From contig PMTM01000003.1 of NCBI GenBank assembly GCA_003167365.1, positions 307,163 through 371,162 of the forward strand: a stretch of 64,000 bases of DNA, in the 5' to 3' direction. The translations under genes and the position numbers were made by a program. Source of the DNA: Spartobacteria bacterium. GTDB taxonomy: Bacteria > Verrucomicrobiota > Verrucomicrobiia > Chthoniobacterales > UBA10450. The notes beneath the pieces were generated by a model that worked only from the letters and a program-made list of their open reading frames with translations, was not told where the DNA came from and searched no databases. Below are positions 18,860 to 27,537 of this stretch, in pieces (position 1 is the stretch's first letter; each line of letters opens with the position of its first letter).

Positions 18860-20188
18860 TCAAACAATCGGCAACGCGGGAAACTTGCGACCGAGCACTG
18901 TCTGGCTCGGCGCTTTCAGCCATTGGTCCAGCACCGTTCCGTAAACACTACGGAAGTCGGTATTAAATTTTAGGTCGCCATGATCGAGATCGGTCAGGCT
19001 CGGGCATTTGCCGAATAATCCCGGCTTGACCGCACCGCCGACCACAAACATCGGCGCGGCCGCCCCGTGATCGGTCCCACCATTTGCGTTCTCCTCCACG
19101 CGCCGGCCGAATTCGCTAAACGTCATCAGCAACACGCGATTGAAATTTCCCTGCTGTTTCAAATCGGTCACGAACGCGGTGACTGCATCGTTGAATCCGC
19201 CCATTAAACGCTCGTGCGCATTCGCCTGCCCGGCGTGCGTATCGAATCCGCCCTGACTCGCATAATAAACTCTCGTGGGCAATCCGCCGGCGATCATGCG
19301 CGCGATAATGCTTAAGCTCGCGGCCAGAGGCCCCTGCGGATACGCGACGGTCGATTTGTATTTGCGGGCGATGGCCAGGATTTTGTCCGAACTGAGTTGG
19401 GCGTCGAGGGCCGTGCGTTGTAAAAAATCGAGCGTGCCCAGATCGCTTTTTGTTTTCCCTGAGATTGAGCCGATAGAAGCTCCATCGGTCGCAACGCCGG
19501 CTCCCTCTTCAGTTCCGCCGGATTCATTGAGTTGGCGGAAGAAAAATTCTTCCGCACTCATTTTTCCTTCGCTTTTCTCCGCCGCTTTCCAGCGAAACTG
19601 CTCAGGCCGCGAGAAGGTCACGCCGGTCGGCGTTTTCGCAGCGAACGCTTGCGGCATTTCCTCACCGATCGCCACGCCAACAGTTGGATCTGCGCCGGCG
19701 CAACAACTGTCGAAATAACGGCCGAGCCAGCCTTCGCTCACATTTCGATCCGCATCCGAGGCGGTTTGCCAAATCTCGGTCGAACGAAAGTGCGAGCGAT
19801 TTGGATTTGGATAGCCAACGCCTTGCACGATGCCGAGATGGCCTTCATCGAAGAGCGCTTTGAGTCCGGTAAGCTTCCCGTTGAGCCCGGCGTAATTGTC
19901 GATCCTAAGAATTTTATCGGCAGCCAGGCCAAGCCGCGGCCGCGCTCGATGATAAGCATCGTCGGCGTAGGGCACGACCATGTTGAGTCCATCGTTTCCG
20001 CCCGCCATCTGCAAGACGACGAGAATACTTCCGTCTTTTCCCGTGACGGTCTGCGTGAGCGCATCGGCTGCCATTGCGTCGAGAGTGAAAAACGTTTTCT
20101 CGAGAAAAACGGGAAGCGTCCACGTGGCGGCTGCACCGAGCATCGATGTGCGCATAAATTTCCGCCGCGTTTGTAGTGTCGTTTTCAT
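18860..20188 (-). CDS. DUF1501 exported protein
   Basis: A 442-residue member of the DUF1501 family, related to the sulfatase/alkaline phosphatase fold, that is exported by the Tat route. The N terminus has RRKFMRTS followed by a hydrophobic stretch (LGAAATWTLPVF). Family segments include LVVLQMAGGNDGLNMVVPY, GYPNPNRSHFRSTEIWQTA and a C-terminal FSEFGRRVEENANGGTDHG. The gene lies just downstream of a DUF1800 gene on the same strand; this pair is common in Planctomycetes and Verrucomicrobia and is thought to work together at the cell surface, but the role is not established. Confidence 0.93.
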   Translation of the reverse strand: MKTTLQTRRKFMRTSMLGAAATWTLPVFLEKTFFTLDAMAADALTQTVTGKDGSILVVLQMAGGNDGLNMVVPYADDAYHRARPRLGLAADKILRIDNYAGLNGKLTGLKALFDEGHLGIVQGVGYPNPNRSHFRSTEIWQTASDADRNVSEGWLGRYFDSCCAGADPTVGVAIGEEMPQAFAAKTPTGVTFSRPEQFRWKAAEKSEGKMSAEEFFFRQLNESGGTEEGAGVATDGASIGSISGKTKSDLGTLDFLQRTALDAQLSSDKILAIARKYKSTVAYPQGPLAASLSIIARMIAGGLPTRVYYASQGGFDTHAGQANAHERLMGGFNDAVTAFVTDLKQQGNFNRVLLMTFSEFGRRVEENANGGTDHGAAAPMFVVGGAVKPGLFGKCPSLTDLDHGDLKFNTDFRSVYGTVLDQWLKAPSQTVLGRKFPALPIV

Positions 20189-20210
20189 AAACTTGAAGTT
20201 GCCCCACTGC

Positions 20211-20327
20211 TGTCATCCCGAGCCGCGCAGACGGCGAGGGACCTCACAACAGGCGATTGATCACGCTGCGAACGTTTGGCTCCCACTACTTCGGGTGCAA
20301 GATCCCTCGCTCCGCTCGGGATGACAG
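20211..20327. repeat. Family A repeat, copy 4
   Basis: The ends are TGTCATCCCGAGC and GCTCGGGATGACA, a near-perfect inverted terminus, with inner arms GGGACCTCAC and AGATCCCTCGC. It lies 22 bases upstream of the DUF1501 start, between it and the DUF1800 gene. Confidence 0.8.
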
Positions 20328-20351
20328 CGCTGTGAATGAATTGTGTGCGCA

Positions 20352-21839
20352 TCAGGCCAATTGAAATTGCGGAGTGCTCATCATGAGATGCAGGAGTCCG
20401 CGCATCGTTTCGTCGCCGGTGTCTGGTTTTCTGGCCTCGAGGTATTGCACAAAAGTCTCCGTTTCTTTTTCGGGCGCCGGAGCCTGGAAGAGGCGCCGGC
20501 TGATAAGATCGACCAGTTCCCGCGGTTTTTCCCGAAGCTCCGCGGGCGCGAGCTTACTGACGTCGATCGGATCGCGCTTGATTTGCTCGGCCAACTTCGC
20601 GGCGTTGCCATAACCGGGATCGGCGCCTTTAATTCGCTGTTGCGCGTTCATCGGCACGATGGCGTCGCCGTTAATCAAATAATTCGCGAAGTTATATCGG
20701 AACAACAACGTCGAGGTGTTGATCCAGGCCTTGCCGCCGTCCCAGCCTTTCACGTTCGGCGGCGCGAAAAGAATCTCGCCCATTTGGCGCATGGCGTTTT
20801 GCGCAACGATCGGCGAAGGCAACGGTGTCTCGAGCAGCTTCGACGTCTGGATCAGATACTGCACCGGGCTCTTGATCTGCGTCCGCATCGCTCGCTCGGA
20901 ATAAAATTCCGTCGAACTGAACAGCTCGCGCAAGACCGGGCGCATCTCGTAATTGTGCGCACGAATCCGGGTCGCGATGAGATCGATAAACTGCGGCTGA
21001 GGATCGTCCTCGACGAAATAACGCAAGATTTTCCGAGCGATGAATTGAGCGCACGCCGGCTGCTTGATGAGGATGTCGATGATGTCATCGCCGTTAAGTG
21101 GACCGCTTTTTCCCATGAAAGTCTTGTTGCCGAGGTCCTGCTGAAACGGCGCGAACCGGAATTGCTGCGTCGTCATGTCGATGCGGTAACTGGTAAATGC
21201 GCGCGCCGATTCGCGAATGTCTTGCTCGCTGTAATTGCCGATGCCGACGGTGAAAAGTTCCATCAACTCGCGCGCCCAGTTTTCGTTTGGATGCTCTTTG
21301 CGGCTCTGCTGAAGGTCGAGATAGATCATCATCGCCGGGTCGCGCGACATCTTCTTGGTCAGTGTCGCGAAATTCCCGAGAGCGTTATGGCGCAAGGTGT
21401 CGTTTTGCAGCCACATCCAGTAAACGTCTTTTACTTTCTGCGCGCTGGTGGCGAAATGGCCGTGCCAAAACAGTGTCATCTTTTCCAGCAGCGGCGCGGG
21501 ACCGTTCATCATTCGCTCCAGCCACCACCGGCGAAGATCGAGAATCTCTTCGCCTTCCATCATGCGAAGCTCGCGGGCTTTTTCTTTGAAATCTCCGCCT
21601 TGATCCTTGGCCGCTTTGATTTCCATCCGCACGGCTCGGATATTCCGAGGGTACGCCCACGACGGCGCTGGAACATTCGCCGCGTCGGAACCGACGTCGA
21701 CCAGCTCGCGAACCATCGCGGCCAGACCTTTTTGGCGCGCCGCCTCGATTTCAGCCGGCGTTCCGCCGAAGGCCGCGCGATTCAAGAGATGCGCGGCCGT
21801 CTCGTCATTCCACTTAGGCGGCGATAACGGCGTGAGCAC
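20352..21839 (-). CDS. DUF1800 protein
   Basis: A 495-residue DUF1800 family protein, the usual partner of DUF1501. The N-terminal AAHLLNRAAFGGTPAEIEAA motif is diagnostic. MTLFWHGHFATSAQKV, the NENWARELMELFTVG block and PPNVKGWDGGKAWINTSTLL are also present. No clear signal peptide is seen at the chosen start. It is the upstream gene of a two-gene unit with the DUF1501 gene, separated by family A copy 4. The biochemical function is unknown for the family. Confidence 0.93.
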   Translation of the reverse strand: MLTPLSPPKWNDETAAHLLNRAAFGGTPAEIEAARQKGLAAMVRELVDVGSDAANVPAPSWAYPRNIRAVRMEIKAAKDQGGDFKEKARELRMMEGEEILDLRRWWLERMMNGPAPLLEKMTLFWHGHFATSAQKVKDVYWMWLQNDTLRHNALGNFATLTKKMSRDPAMMIYLDLQQSRKEHPNENWARELMELFTVGIGNYSEQDIRESARAFTSYRIDMTTQQFRFAPFQQDLGNKTFMGKSGPLNGDDIIDILIKQPACAQFIARKILRYFVEDDPQPQFIDLIATRIRAHNYEMRPVLRELFSSTEFYSERAMRTQIKSPVQYLIQTSKLLETPLPSPIVAQNAMRQMGEILFAPPNVKGWDGGKAWINTSTLLFRYNFANYLINGDAIVPMNAQQRIKGADPGYGNAAKLAEQIKRDPIDVSKLAPAELREKPRELVDLISRRLFQAPAPEKETETFVQYLEARKPDTGDETMRGLLHLMMSTPQFQLA

Positions 21840-21877
21840 ATTAATTCAACCGGAGATAAGAGGATTAGTTGCTACTG

Positions 21878-21990
21878 CTTTTCCTTTCCTCTTGCTCTTA
21901 ATCTTGCTCTTAATCTCGCCGGCAGGCAGTCTTTTCCGATCCCCCCACGTTTTTATTCCGAAAACTGGGAAAGTAAGAGCAAGAGTAAGA
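21878..21990. repeat. Family C tandem-word inverted pair
   Basis: The left arm contains CTCTTGCTCTTAAT words in tandem. The right arm, about 55 bases on, has GTAAGAGCAAGAGTAAGA, its imperfect complement. It lies between the divergent DUF1800 and beta-CASP genes, directly ahead of the beta-CASP start codon. Confidence 0.65.
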
Positions 21991-21997
21991 ACGCACC

Positions 21998-23374
21998 TTG
22001 AAGTTCACTAACCTGACCCGCCGTACCGAGATCGGTGCGAACTCGTATTACTTGGAGATCGGCGATCAGCGTCTCGTGCTCGATTGCGGAATGCATCCGA
22101 AAAATGAGGGCGATGATGCACTCCCAAACTTCAAGCCGATCGCAGACCAACCGCTCGACGCAATTCTTGTCTCTCACTCACACCAGGATCACCTCGGCAC
22201 ATTGCCGGTGTTAATGCGGCGGCAGCCCAACGCTCGCGTCTTCATGCCGGAAGCGACGGCGGACATCGGCGCAACACTTTTGCACAACTCAGTCAACGTG
22301 ATGACCAGGCAACGCGAAGAATTGGGCACGACTATGTATCCGCTGTTTACGCATCGGGAAACCGAACGCGCATCCGACTTATGGCGGTCCTGCCCATTGC
22401 GGCAGCAGATCAACACTCGCGGCGAACGCGTCAACTCGAGCGACGGAGATGCGTGCACCTTTGAGTTCTTCGATGCGGGCCATGTGCTTGGTTCGTCTGG
22501 AATTCTGCTGCGCGCGGAAGGGCGAACGATTTTCTACACCGGCGATGTCAATTTTGACGATCAAACGATCGCGCAGGCCGCAGTGTTTCCTCAGGACAAG
22601 ATCGATATTCTCATTATGGAGACAACGCGCGGCGATCACGCAATGCCGGCTGGATGGACGCGGGAAAGCGAAGAGCGCCGTTTCGGCGAAGCGATTGCGG
22701 AAGTGTTCAAGCGCGGTGGTTGCGTCCTCGCTCCTGTTTTTGCGCTTGGCAAAACTCAGGAAGTGCTCGCCATGCTCTATAAATTCCGGCGGGAGAAATT
22801 GCTGCCCGATTTCCCGATCTACATCGGAGGGCTAAGCTCAAAGATCACTCAAATCTACGATCGTCGCGCGCACATGAGCCGACGGCAATTGCCGCGACTG
22901 CAACTGATGCAAGACGTCGATCCATTCATTTTGAATGGAGAAACCATCCGGGACGCAGCGGCGCGTCCCGGGCGCGTTTACGCGCTCTCGAGTGGCATGA
23001 TGACGCCGAAGACGCTTTCCAACATCTTTGCGCGCCGCGTCATCGAGAATCCGCGGCACTCGATTTTTTTCGTAGGCTACGCCGATCCGCAATCACCGGC
23101 CGGAATTTTACGCAAGGCGAAACCGGACGACGAGGTGTCGCTTGACCCGGACGAGCCCGCGCAGCGCGTGCGTTGCAATCTGAAGCAATTTGAGTTCAGC
23201 GCCCACGCGACGCGCGAATCGCTGATTGAATATGCGACGAAGCTTGCTCCGAAGAAGATCGTGCTCGTGCACGGCGATCCACCGGCGGTCGAGTGGATGC
23301 GGGCGAAATTGGTCGCCGATCTTCCCGCCACCGAAGTGATTGTGCCGACGCCAGGGGTGGAAATGGAATTGTGA
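21998..23374 (+). CDS. Beta-CASP metallo-beta-lactamase-fold RNA/DNA hydrolase
   Basis: A two-zinc nuclease of the CPSF/RNase J superfamily. The metal motif SHSHQDHLG is at residues 59-67. GHVLGSSG and TGDVNFD follow as further metal motifs, and the beta-CASP part includes FALGKTQEVLAML, LSSGMMTPKT, QFEFSAHATRESL and the last histidine VLVHGDPPAV. The 458-residue length is that of YSH1-like bacterial members rather than RNase J, so an RNA-processing role is likely but the substrate is unknown. The start is a TTG at 21998 right after a family C repeat; no ATG gives the conserved N terminus. Confidence 0.88.
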   Translation: MKFTNLTRRTEIGANSYYLEIGDQRLVLDCGMHPKNEGDDALPNFKPIADQPLDAILVSHSHQDHLGTLPVLMRRQPNARVFMPEATADIGATLLHNSVNVMTRQREELGTTMYPLFTHRETERASDLWRSCPLRQQINTRGERVNSSDGDACTFEFFDAGHVLGSSGILLRAEGRTIFYTGDVNFDDQTIAQAAVFPQDKIDILIMETTRGDHAMPAGWTRESEERRFGEAIAEVFKRGGCVLAPVFALGKTQEVLAMLYKFRREKLLPDFPIYIGGLSSKITQIYDRRAHMSRRQLPRLQLMQDVDPFILNGETIRDAAARPGRVYALSSGMMTPKTLSNIFARRVIENPRHSIFFVGYADPQSPAGILRKAKPDDEVSLDPDEPAQRVRCNLKQFEFSAHATRESLIEYATKLAPKKIVLVHGDPPAVEWMRAKLVADLPATEVIVPTPGVEMEL

Positions 23375-23386
23375 TCTCCCACTGCT

Positions 23387-23504
23387 TGTCATCCCGAATC
23401 GCGCCGACGGCGAGGGACCTCACATTGGACGCCGCGTTAACGCGGAATGAATAGTGTAATTCAATCCCCAAGTGGGAGGTCCTTCACTCCGTTCAGGATG
23501 ACAC
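23387..23504. repeat. Family A repeat, copy 5
   Basis: The left end is TGTCATCCCGAAT and the right end GTTCAGGATGACA. The right AGGA stands seven bases before the xthA GTG and is the likely Shine-Dalgarno sequence. Inner arms GAGGGACCTCAC and GGAGGTCCTTCAC are conserved. Confidence 0.8.
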
Positions 23505-23505
23505 C

Positions 23506-24270
23506 GTGAAGATCGCATCCTGGAACATCAACTCATTGCGCAAACGCCAGGATCGCCTTTTCGCTTGGCTGGAAAACACGCAGCCCGACGTGGTTTGTTT
23601 GCAGGAAACCAAATGCACTGATGAAAAATTTCCAGCGCTTGCGTTGCAAGCCGCCGGTTATCACGCCGCATATCACGGAGAGAAATCGTACAACGGCGTC
23701 GCGATCCTCTCGAAAACTCAACCACGCGACGTTCGCGCTTCGCTTTGCGATGAAGTGGCCGATCCACAAGCGCGCGCGATCGCCGCCACAGTCGAGAACG
23801 TGCGCGTGTTTTCCATCTACGCGCCGAACGGACAGGCGGTAGGATTACCGGCTTACGATTACAAACTCAAATGGTACACGCGGCTGCGCGATTGTTTATC
23901 GAAAGAGGAAAATCAGAGCCTCGTCGTTTGCGGGGACTTCAATGTCGCGCCGGAAGATGTCGATCTTCATGATCCGGACCTTTGGCGCGGCGCGATCATG
24001 TGCTCCGACGGCGAGCGTGCCGCGTTCCGGCAGATGTGCGAAGTCGGATTGATCGACACGCTGCGACTCCATCACAAAGAAGGCGGGCTTTTCAGTTGGT
24101 GGGATTACCGAATGCTTTCGTTTCCAAAAAATCGCGGGCTGCGCATCGATGCGATTCTCGCCAGTCAATCATTTGCGAAGAAATGCACCGCTGCCGGAAT
24201 CGACCGCGAAATGCGGAAAGGAAAAGAGCCTTCCGATCACGCCCCGGTCTGGGCAGAGTTCAAAACCTAA
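23506..24270 (+). CDS. xthA: Exodeoxyribonuclease III
   Basis: An apurinic/apyrimidinic endonuclease and 3'-5' exonuclease of base-excision repair. The family core is complete: MKIASWNINSLRKR at the N terminus, LQETKC (metal glutamate, about residue 34), SIYAPNG, GDFNVAPEDVD, SWWDYR and the catalytic DHAPVW near the C terminus. The 254-residue length is normal. The start is GTG, placed just behind family A copy 5, which supplies AGGA. The gene is followed by a family C repeat and the DCC-LMF gene on the same strand. Confidence 0.96.
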   Translation: MKIASWNINSLRKRQDRLFAWLENTQPDVVCLQETKCTDEKFPALALQAAGYHAAYHGEKSYNGVAILSKTQPRDVRASLCDEVADPQARAIAATVENVRVFSIYAPNGQAVGLPAYDYKLKWYTRLRDCLSKEENQSLVVCGDFNVAPEDVDLHDPDLWRGAIMCSDGERAAFRQMCEVGLIDTLRLHHKEGGLFSWWDYRMLSFPKNRGLRIDAILASQSFAKKCTAAGIDREMRKGKEPSDHAPVWAEFKT

Positions 24271-24272
24271 GA

Positions 24273-24354
24273 AAACGCCCAACGCCGAACATCGAATGTA
24301 GAACTCAGATTCTGAATTGGACGTTGGGCGTTGGGCGTTGGACGTTGAGCGTTG
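24273..24354. repeat. Family C tandem-word inverted pair
   Basis: The left arm is AACGCCCAACGCCGAAC. The right arm repeats GTTGGGCGTTGGGCGTTGG and then GACGTTGAGCGTTG, the imperfect complement, with about 30 bases between. Its right edge abuts the start codon of the next gene. Confidence 0.7.
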
Positions 24355-26223
24355 ATGACCAACGCGCCGCATCTCCGCGTAGCTGCGCCGCCCCCAAGGC
24401 CGCTCCTGATTTGGGACGGCGAATGCCGTTTCTGCCGGTTGTGGATCGAGCGCTGGCGTGAGATGACGCACGGCGACATCGATTACGCGACTTCTCAGGA
24501 AATCGCGGAGCGCTTTCCCGGAATACCGAGCGAACAATTTCAGAAGTCGGTCGTTTTCATCGACACAGACGGCGAGGTTTTTGTTGCCGCGGAAGCGGTC
24601 TACCGCTCGTTACAATGTCGATCTTCCAAAAGATGGATGTCGTGGAGTTACGATCGCATCCCGGGTTTCGCCGCGATTTCCGAGATCGCCTATCGATTCA
24701 TCGCGCGTCACCGCAGGTTGAGCTCGGCGGTTACTCGATTGCTTTGGGGAAACGATGTGCGGCCGCCGACTTATTTCACCGCACGACGCTGGTTTCTTCG
24801 CGCTCTCGGCTTCATTTACCTGATCGCGTTCGTCTCGCTCTGGGTGCAAATCGACGGACTGATCGGTGCAAACGGGATTTCGCCGGTCAGCGAGTATCTT
24901 CCCGCCGCGCACGAACAACTCGGCGCGCACGCATTCTCGATCTTGCCCACGCTGTGCTGGTTCAACGCGAGCGACGTCTTTCTCCATTTTCTCTGCGGAG
25001 GCGGTGTTGTCCTCTCGCTGCTCTTGATCTTTGGAATTGCTCCGGCCGTTTCTCTCCTCGGCCTGTTTGTTTTCTATCTTTCACTCACGATCGCGGGCCA
25101 AACGTTCCTTAGCTTTCAATGGGACATTCTGCTGCTCGAAACTGGTTTCCTGGCGATCTTTTTCGCGCCCTGGCAACTTTGGCCGCGACGCGACCGCGAG
25201 CCGCCGGTCTCACGCGTCGCGCTTTTTCTGCTGAAACTGCTTCTCTTCAAACTGATGCTGATGTCGGGCGTGGTGAAGCTGACCAGCGGTGACGATTGCT
25301 GGTGGAACCTGACCGCGCTCGATTACCATTATTGGTCGCAACCACTGCCGACTGTGTTCGCGTGGTGGGGAGATCAACACGCGGAATGGTTCAAGAAATT
25401 CTCGGTCGCATTCTGTCTCGTCGTCGAGATCGTTGTGCCATTTTTCATTTGGAAGCCACGCCGCCCGCGAATTCTCGCCGCGGGGTTGATAATCTTCCTG
25501 CAAATCGTGATTGCAGTGACCGGCAACTATTGCTTCTTCAATCTGCTCACGATCGCGCTTTGTTTGCTGTTGATCGATGACGTGGCTTGGCCCCGGTGGG
25601 TAGGGACGGCGCGCTGCGCCGTCCGCGGCGCGCCCAACGGTCGCGCCCTACCATTTTCGACCTGGGCGCCGGCCGCGCTCATCATCCTGATGTTGCCGCT
25701 GAACGCCTGGTTGATTTTCACCGCCTTCAGGCCGGAAGCGCGATGGCCACGCGCGATCGCGTTTGCGTACCGCCACATTGAGCCGTTTCGGATCGTGAAC
25801 GGCTACGGACTCTTTCGCGTAATGACCAAGGAACGGCGCGAGATCGTGATCGAAGGCAGTAATGACGGAATCGATTGGGCGCCTTACGAATTCAAATGGA
25901 AACCGGGCGACGTGATGCGCGCTCCGGGCTGGTGCGCGCCGCACCAGCCGCGGGTCGATTGGCAAATGTGGTTCGCCGCCCTTGGAATTCCGCAACAAAA
26001 CCCGTGGTTCATGCGCTTGCTCGAGAAACTTCTCGAAGGTTCACCGCCGGTAACAAAATTGCTCGAGCGAAATCCGTTTCCCGACAAGCCGCCGCGTTAC
26101 CTGCGCGCGATGTTTTATGACTATCGTTTCACCACCGCCGAAGAACATCGGCAATCGGGCGCATGGTGGAAACGCCGCGAGCTGCGCGAATACGTCCCCA
26201 CCATATCTCTCGGAAACAGGTAG
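24355..26223 (+). CDS. DCC-type redox domain fused to lipase maturation factor-like membrane protein
   Basis: Two families are joined in about 622 residues. Residues 15-130 match the DCC (DUF393) thiol-disulfide family: IWDGECRFCRLWIERW with the CxxC pair, then ATSQEIAERFPGI and SYDRIPGFAAISEIAYRF. From about 140 the protein follows lipase maturation factor proteins: RALGFIYLIAFVSLWVQIDGLIGANGI, several membrane helices, LKLLLFKLMLMSGVVKLTSGD and a C-terminal soluble part with YGLFRVMTKERREI. It probably assists oxidative folding of exported proteins (inferred). A 54-bp family B repeat lies in frame around residues 416-433 (25599-25652). I chose the ATG at 24355, one codon after an in-frame TTG. 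Confidence 0.85.
   Translation: MTNAPHLRVAAPPPRPLLIWDGECRFCRLWIERWREMTHGDIDYATSQEIAERFPGIPSEQFQKSVVFIDTDGEVFVAAEAVYRSLQCRSSKRWMSWSYDRIPGFAAISEIAYRFIARHRRLSSAVTRLLWGNDVRPPTYFTARRWFLRALGFIYLIAFVSLWVQIDGLIGANGISPVSEYLPAAHEQLGAHAFSILPTLCWFNASDVFLHFLCGGGVVLSLLLIFGIAPAVSLLGLFVFYLSLTIAGQTFLSFQWDILLLETGFLAIFFAPWQLWPRRDREPPVSRVALFLLKLLLFKLMLMSGVVKLTSGDDCWWNLTALDYHYWSQPLPTVFAWWGDQHAEWFKKFSVAFCLVVEIVVPFFIWKPRRPRILAAGLIIFLQIVIAVTGNYCFFNLLTIALCLLLIDDVAWPRWVGTARCAVRGAPNGRALPFSTWAPAALIILMLPLNAWLIFTAFRPEARWPRAIAFAYRHIEPFRIVNGYGLFRVMTKERREIVIEGSNDGIDWAPYEFKWKPGDVMRAPGWCAPHQPRVDWQMWFAALGIPQQNPWFMRLLEKLLEGSPPVTKLLERNPFPDKPPRYLRAMFYDYRFTTAEEHRQSGAWWKRRELREYVPTISLGNR
25599..25652. repeat. Family B repeat inside a coding region
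   Basis: 54 bp with perfect ends GGTAGGG and CCCTACC, a first hairpin GGACGGCG/CGCCGTCC and a second GGCGCG/CGCGCC. Because 54 is a multiple of three and the frame stays open, it encodes 18 extra residues of the DCC-LMF protein. The copy at 1077-1130 is the same length with matching word order. Confidence 0.8.
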
Positions 26224-26374
26224 GATCGATACTGCCGTCGCGGGTTGAGAGATGCCGCCCTATGATCTAAGCAAAGCGCGCATCATTTTCCGCGAAGAAT
26301 AATGTAGCGGCCGCGTTTGCCGAAAGTCGGGAACACGCGGATAGTCGTAATGAAAATTTAACCGGAGAATAGCA

Positions 26375-26695
26375 ATGGCTGAAGATAACAAAACACACAG
26401 GGCGTCCGGCGCAGCGGACGCACAGGACAAATTCGAGAGCAGCAAGACGCACGCGCGCAAGGCGGCGGAGGATTTGCGATCGGCAGCGGGCGCGGTCGCG
26501 GAAGAATATCGCGGCAAAGCTGAGGAGGCTTGGGGCGACGCGCGCGGCAAGGCCGAGCAAGCTTGGGGCGATGCGCGCGATCGTGTTCGCACGTTTCAAG
26601 ACGATGCCGAACAATATGTGCGCGAAAATCCGACCAAAGCGGTCGTGACCGCTCTCGGAATCGGTTTTGTGCTCGGAATGATTTTCCGGCGCTAA
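26375..26695 (+). CDS. DUF883 (ElaB/YqjD-like) membrane-anchored protein
   Basis: A 106-residue protein with a charged helical body and one C-terminal membrane anchor (ENPTKAVVTALGIGFVLGMIF) ending in RR, the pattern of the DUF883 family whose E. coli members bind ribosomes at the inner membrane in stationary phase. An 11-residue unit (EEAWGDARGKA, then EQAWGDARDRV) is repeated in tandem at about residues 49-70. It is the first of three co-directional small membrane genes arranged like the E. coli yqjD-yqjE region. Confidence 0.8.
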   Translation: MAEDNKTHRASGAADAQDKFESSKTHARKAAEDLRSAAGAVAEEYRGKAEEAWGDARGKAEQAWGDARDRVRTFQDDAEQYVRENPTKAVVTALGIGFVLGMIFRR

Positions 26696-26709
26696 TCGCG
26701 CCGCATTGA

Positions 26710-27141
26710 ATGATTGGCGAAGCCACGCGGTCCCGCGGTTCGGCGGGACACGGCGGTTTGCTCAGCGGTCTGCTGGCACTTGTCGGCGCGCTGGCCGACT
26801 TTGTCGAAAGCCGCCTCGGACTTTTTGCCACGGAGTCGAAGGCGGCACTGGCGCAGCTCTTGACGCTGATCATTTGTGTCGTAGCCGCGCTGATGTTTTT
26901 CGCGATCGGCTACATTTTTCTGGTGGCGAGCGTGGTGGTGTGGGTGGCGCGGATCGCCGGGGTCAATTGGTGGTGGATCGCATTGGCCGCCGCCGGCGTG
27001 CACTTTCTGATGACGTTCGTCCTTTTGCTTATCGCCAAGAGCCAAACCGCCAAGCCGCTGTTTCCTGAAACCACCACCGAATTAGAGAAAGATCGACAAT
27101 GGCTAAAGAGCTTGGACGGAAGAAGTCGCCCAACCAACTAA
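26710..27141 (+). CDS. Phage-holin-like / YqjE family membrane protein
   Basis: A 143-residue protein with two long hydrophobic segments (residues about 55-80 and 87-110) and an upstream amphipathic helix (ALADFVESRLGLFATESKAAL), the pattern of the putative Actinobacterial-Holin-X/YqjE family. It lies 14 bp after the DUF883 gene and overlaps the next gene by 43 bp, so the three are co-expressed. The role is probably envelope-related; it is not a phage gene in this context. Confidence 0.75.
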   Translation: MIGEATRSRGSAGHGGLLSGLLALVGALADFVESRLGLFATESKAALAQLLTLIICVVAALMFFAIGYIFLVASVVVWVARIAGVNWWWIALAAAGVHFLMTFVLLLIAKSQTAKPLFPETTTELEKDRQWLKSLDGRSRPTN

Positions 27142-27491
27142 AAGCCGAGATCGCGCGTTCTCGCGATTCGGTGGAGCGGGATTTTCGTAATCTCCGCAGC
27201 GAACTCGATATCCCGAGAAAAATTCGGAGATCTTTCCAGCGTCAAACCGGTGTCTGGATCGTAGGCGTCGCGGTCATCGGTGTTTTGGTCGCTACTCGGT
27301 TGACGCGAAAAAAGAAAATTCGGGTCGAGGCCAAAGGCATCGGCAAGACCGAGAGCAAACTTCTCGAGGCCGGCTTCGCCTTAAGCGCGCTCAGAATCGC
27401 GGCCACATTTCTCAAACCGATGATCGTGAAATTTGTCACCGGGAAAATCCGCGATTACGCCAGTGGCGCATCTTCCCGGAAGAAGTGGTGA
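27099..27491 (+). CDS. DUF3618-like membrane protein
   Basis: A 130-residue protein with an N-terminal segment PNQLKAEIARSRDSVERDF that matches the DUF3618 pattern of a basic and acidic helix, followed by a hydrophobic segment (VWIVGVAVIGVLVAT) and a basic KKK patch, then a second hydrophobic stretch near 90-115. It overlaps the YqjE-like gene by 43 bp and completes a three-gene unit. The family function is unknown. Confidence 0.65.
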   Translation: MAKELGRKKSPNQLKAEIARSRDSVERDFRNLRSELDIPRKIRRSFQRQTGVWIVGVAVIGVLVATRLTRKKKIRVEAKGIGKTESKLLEAGFALSALRIAATFLKPMIVKFVTGKIRDYASGASSRKKW

Positions 27492-27537
27492 CTTGATTTG
27501 AGTTTACGCGGTGGGCCCGACCGAATAATTTGGCGTC

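Noticed and set aside
20343..21827. A 494-residue plus-strand frame
   Set aside because: It is antisense to the DUF1800 gene, rich in arginine and histidine, and lacks any recognisable motif; it is a codon-bias shadow.
24319..24354. Tandem GTTGGGC words as a possible CRISPR array
   Set aside because: The words are 7-10 bases with no spacers of constant length, and they pair with a nearby arm. They fit the family C hairpin class instead.
26710..27141. Holin-like gene as a prophage remnant
   Set aside because: No phage genes are nearby, and the neighbours match a chromosomal DUF883/YqjE-type cluster.
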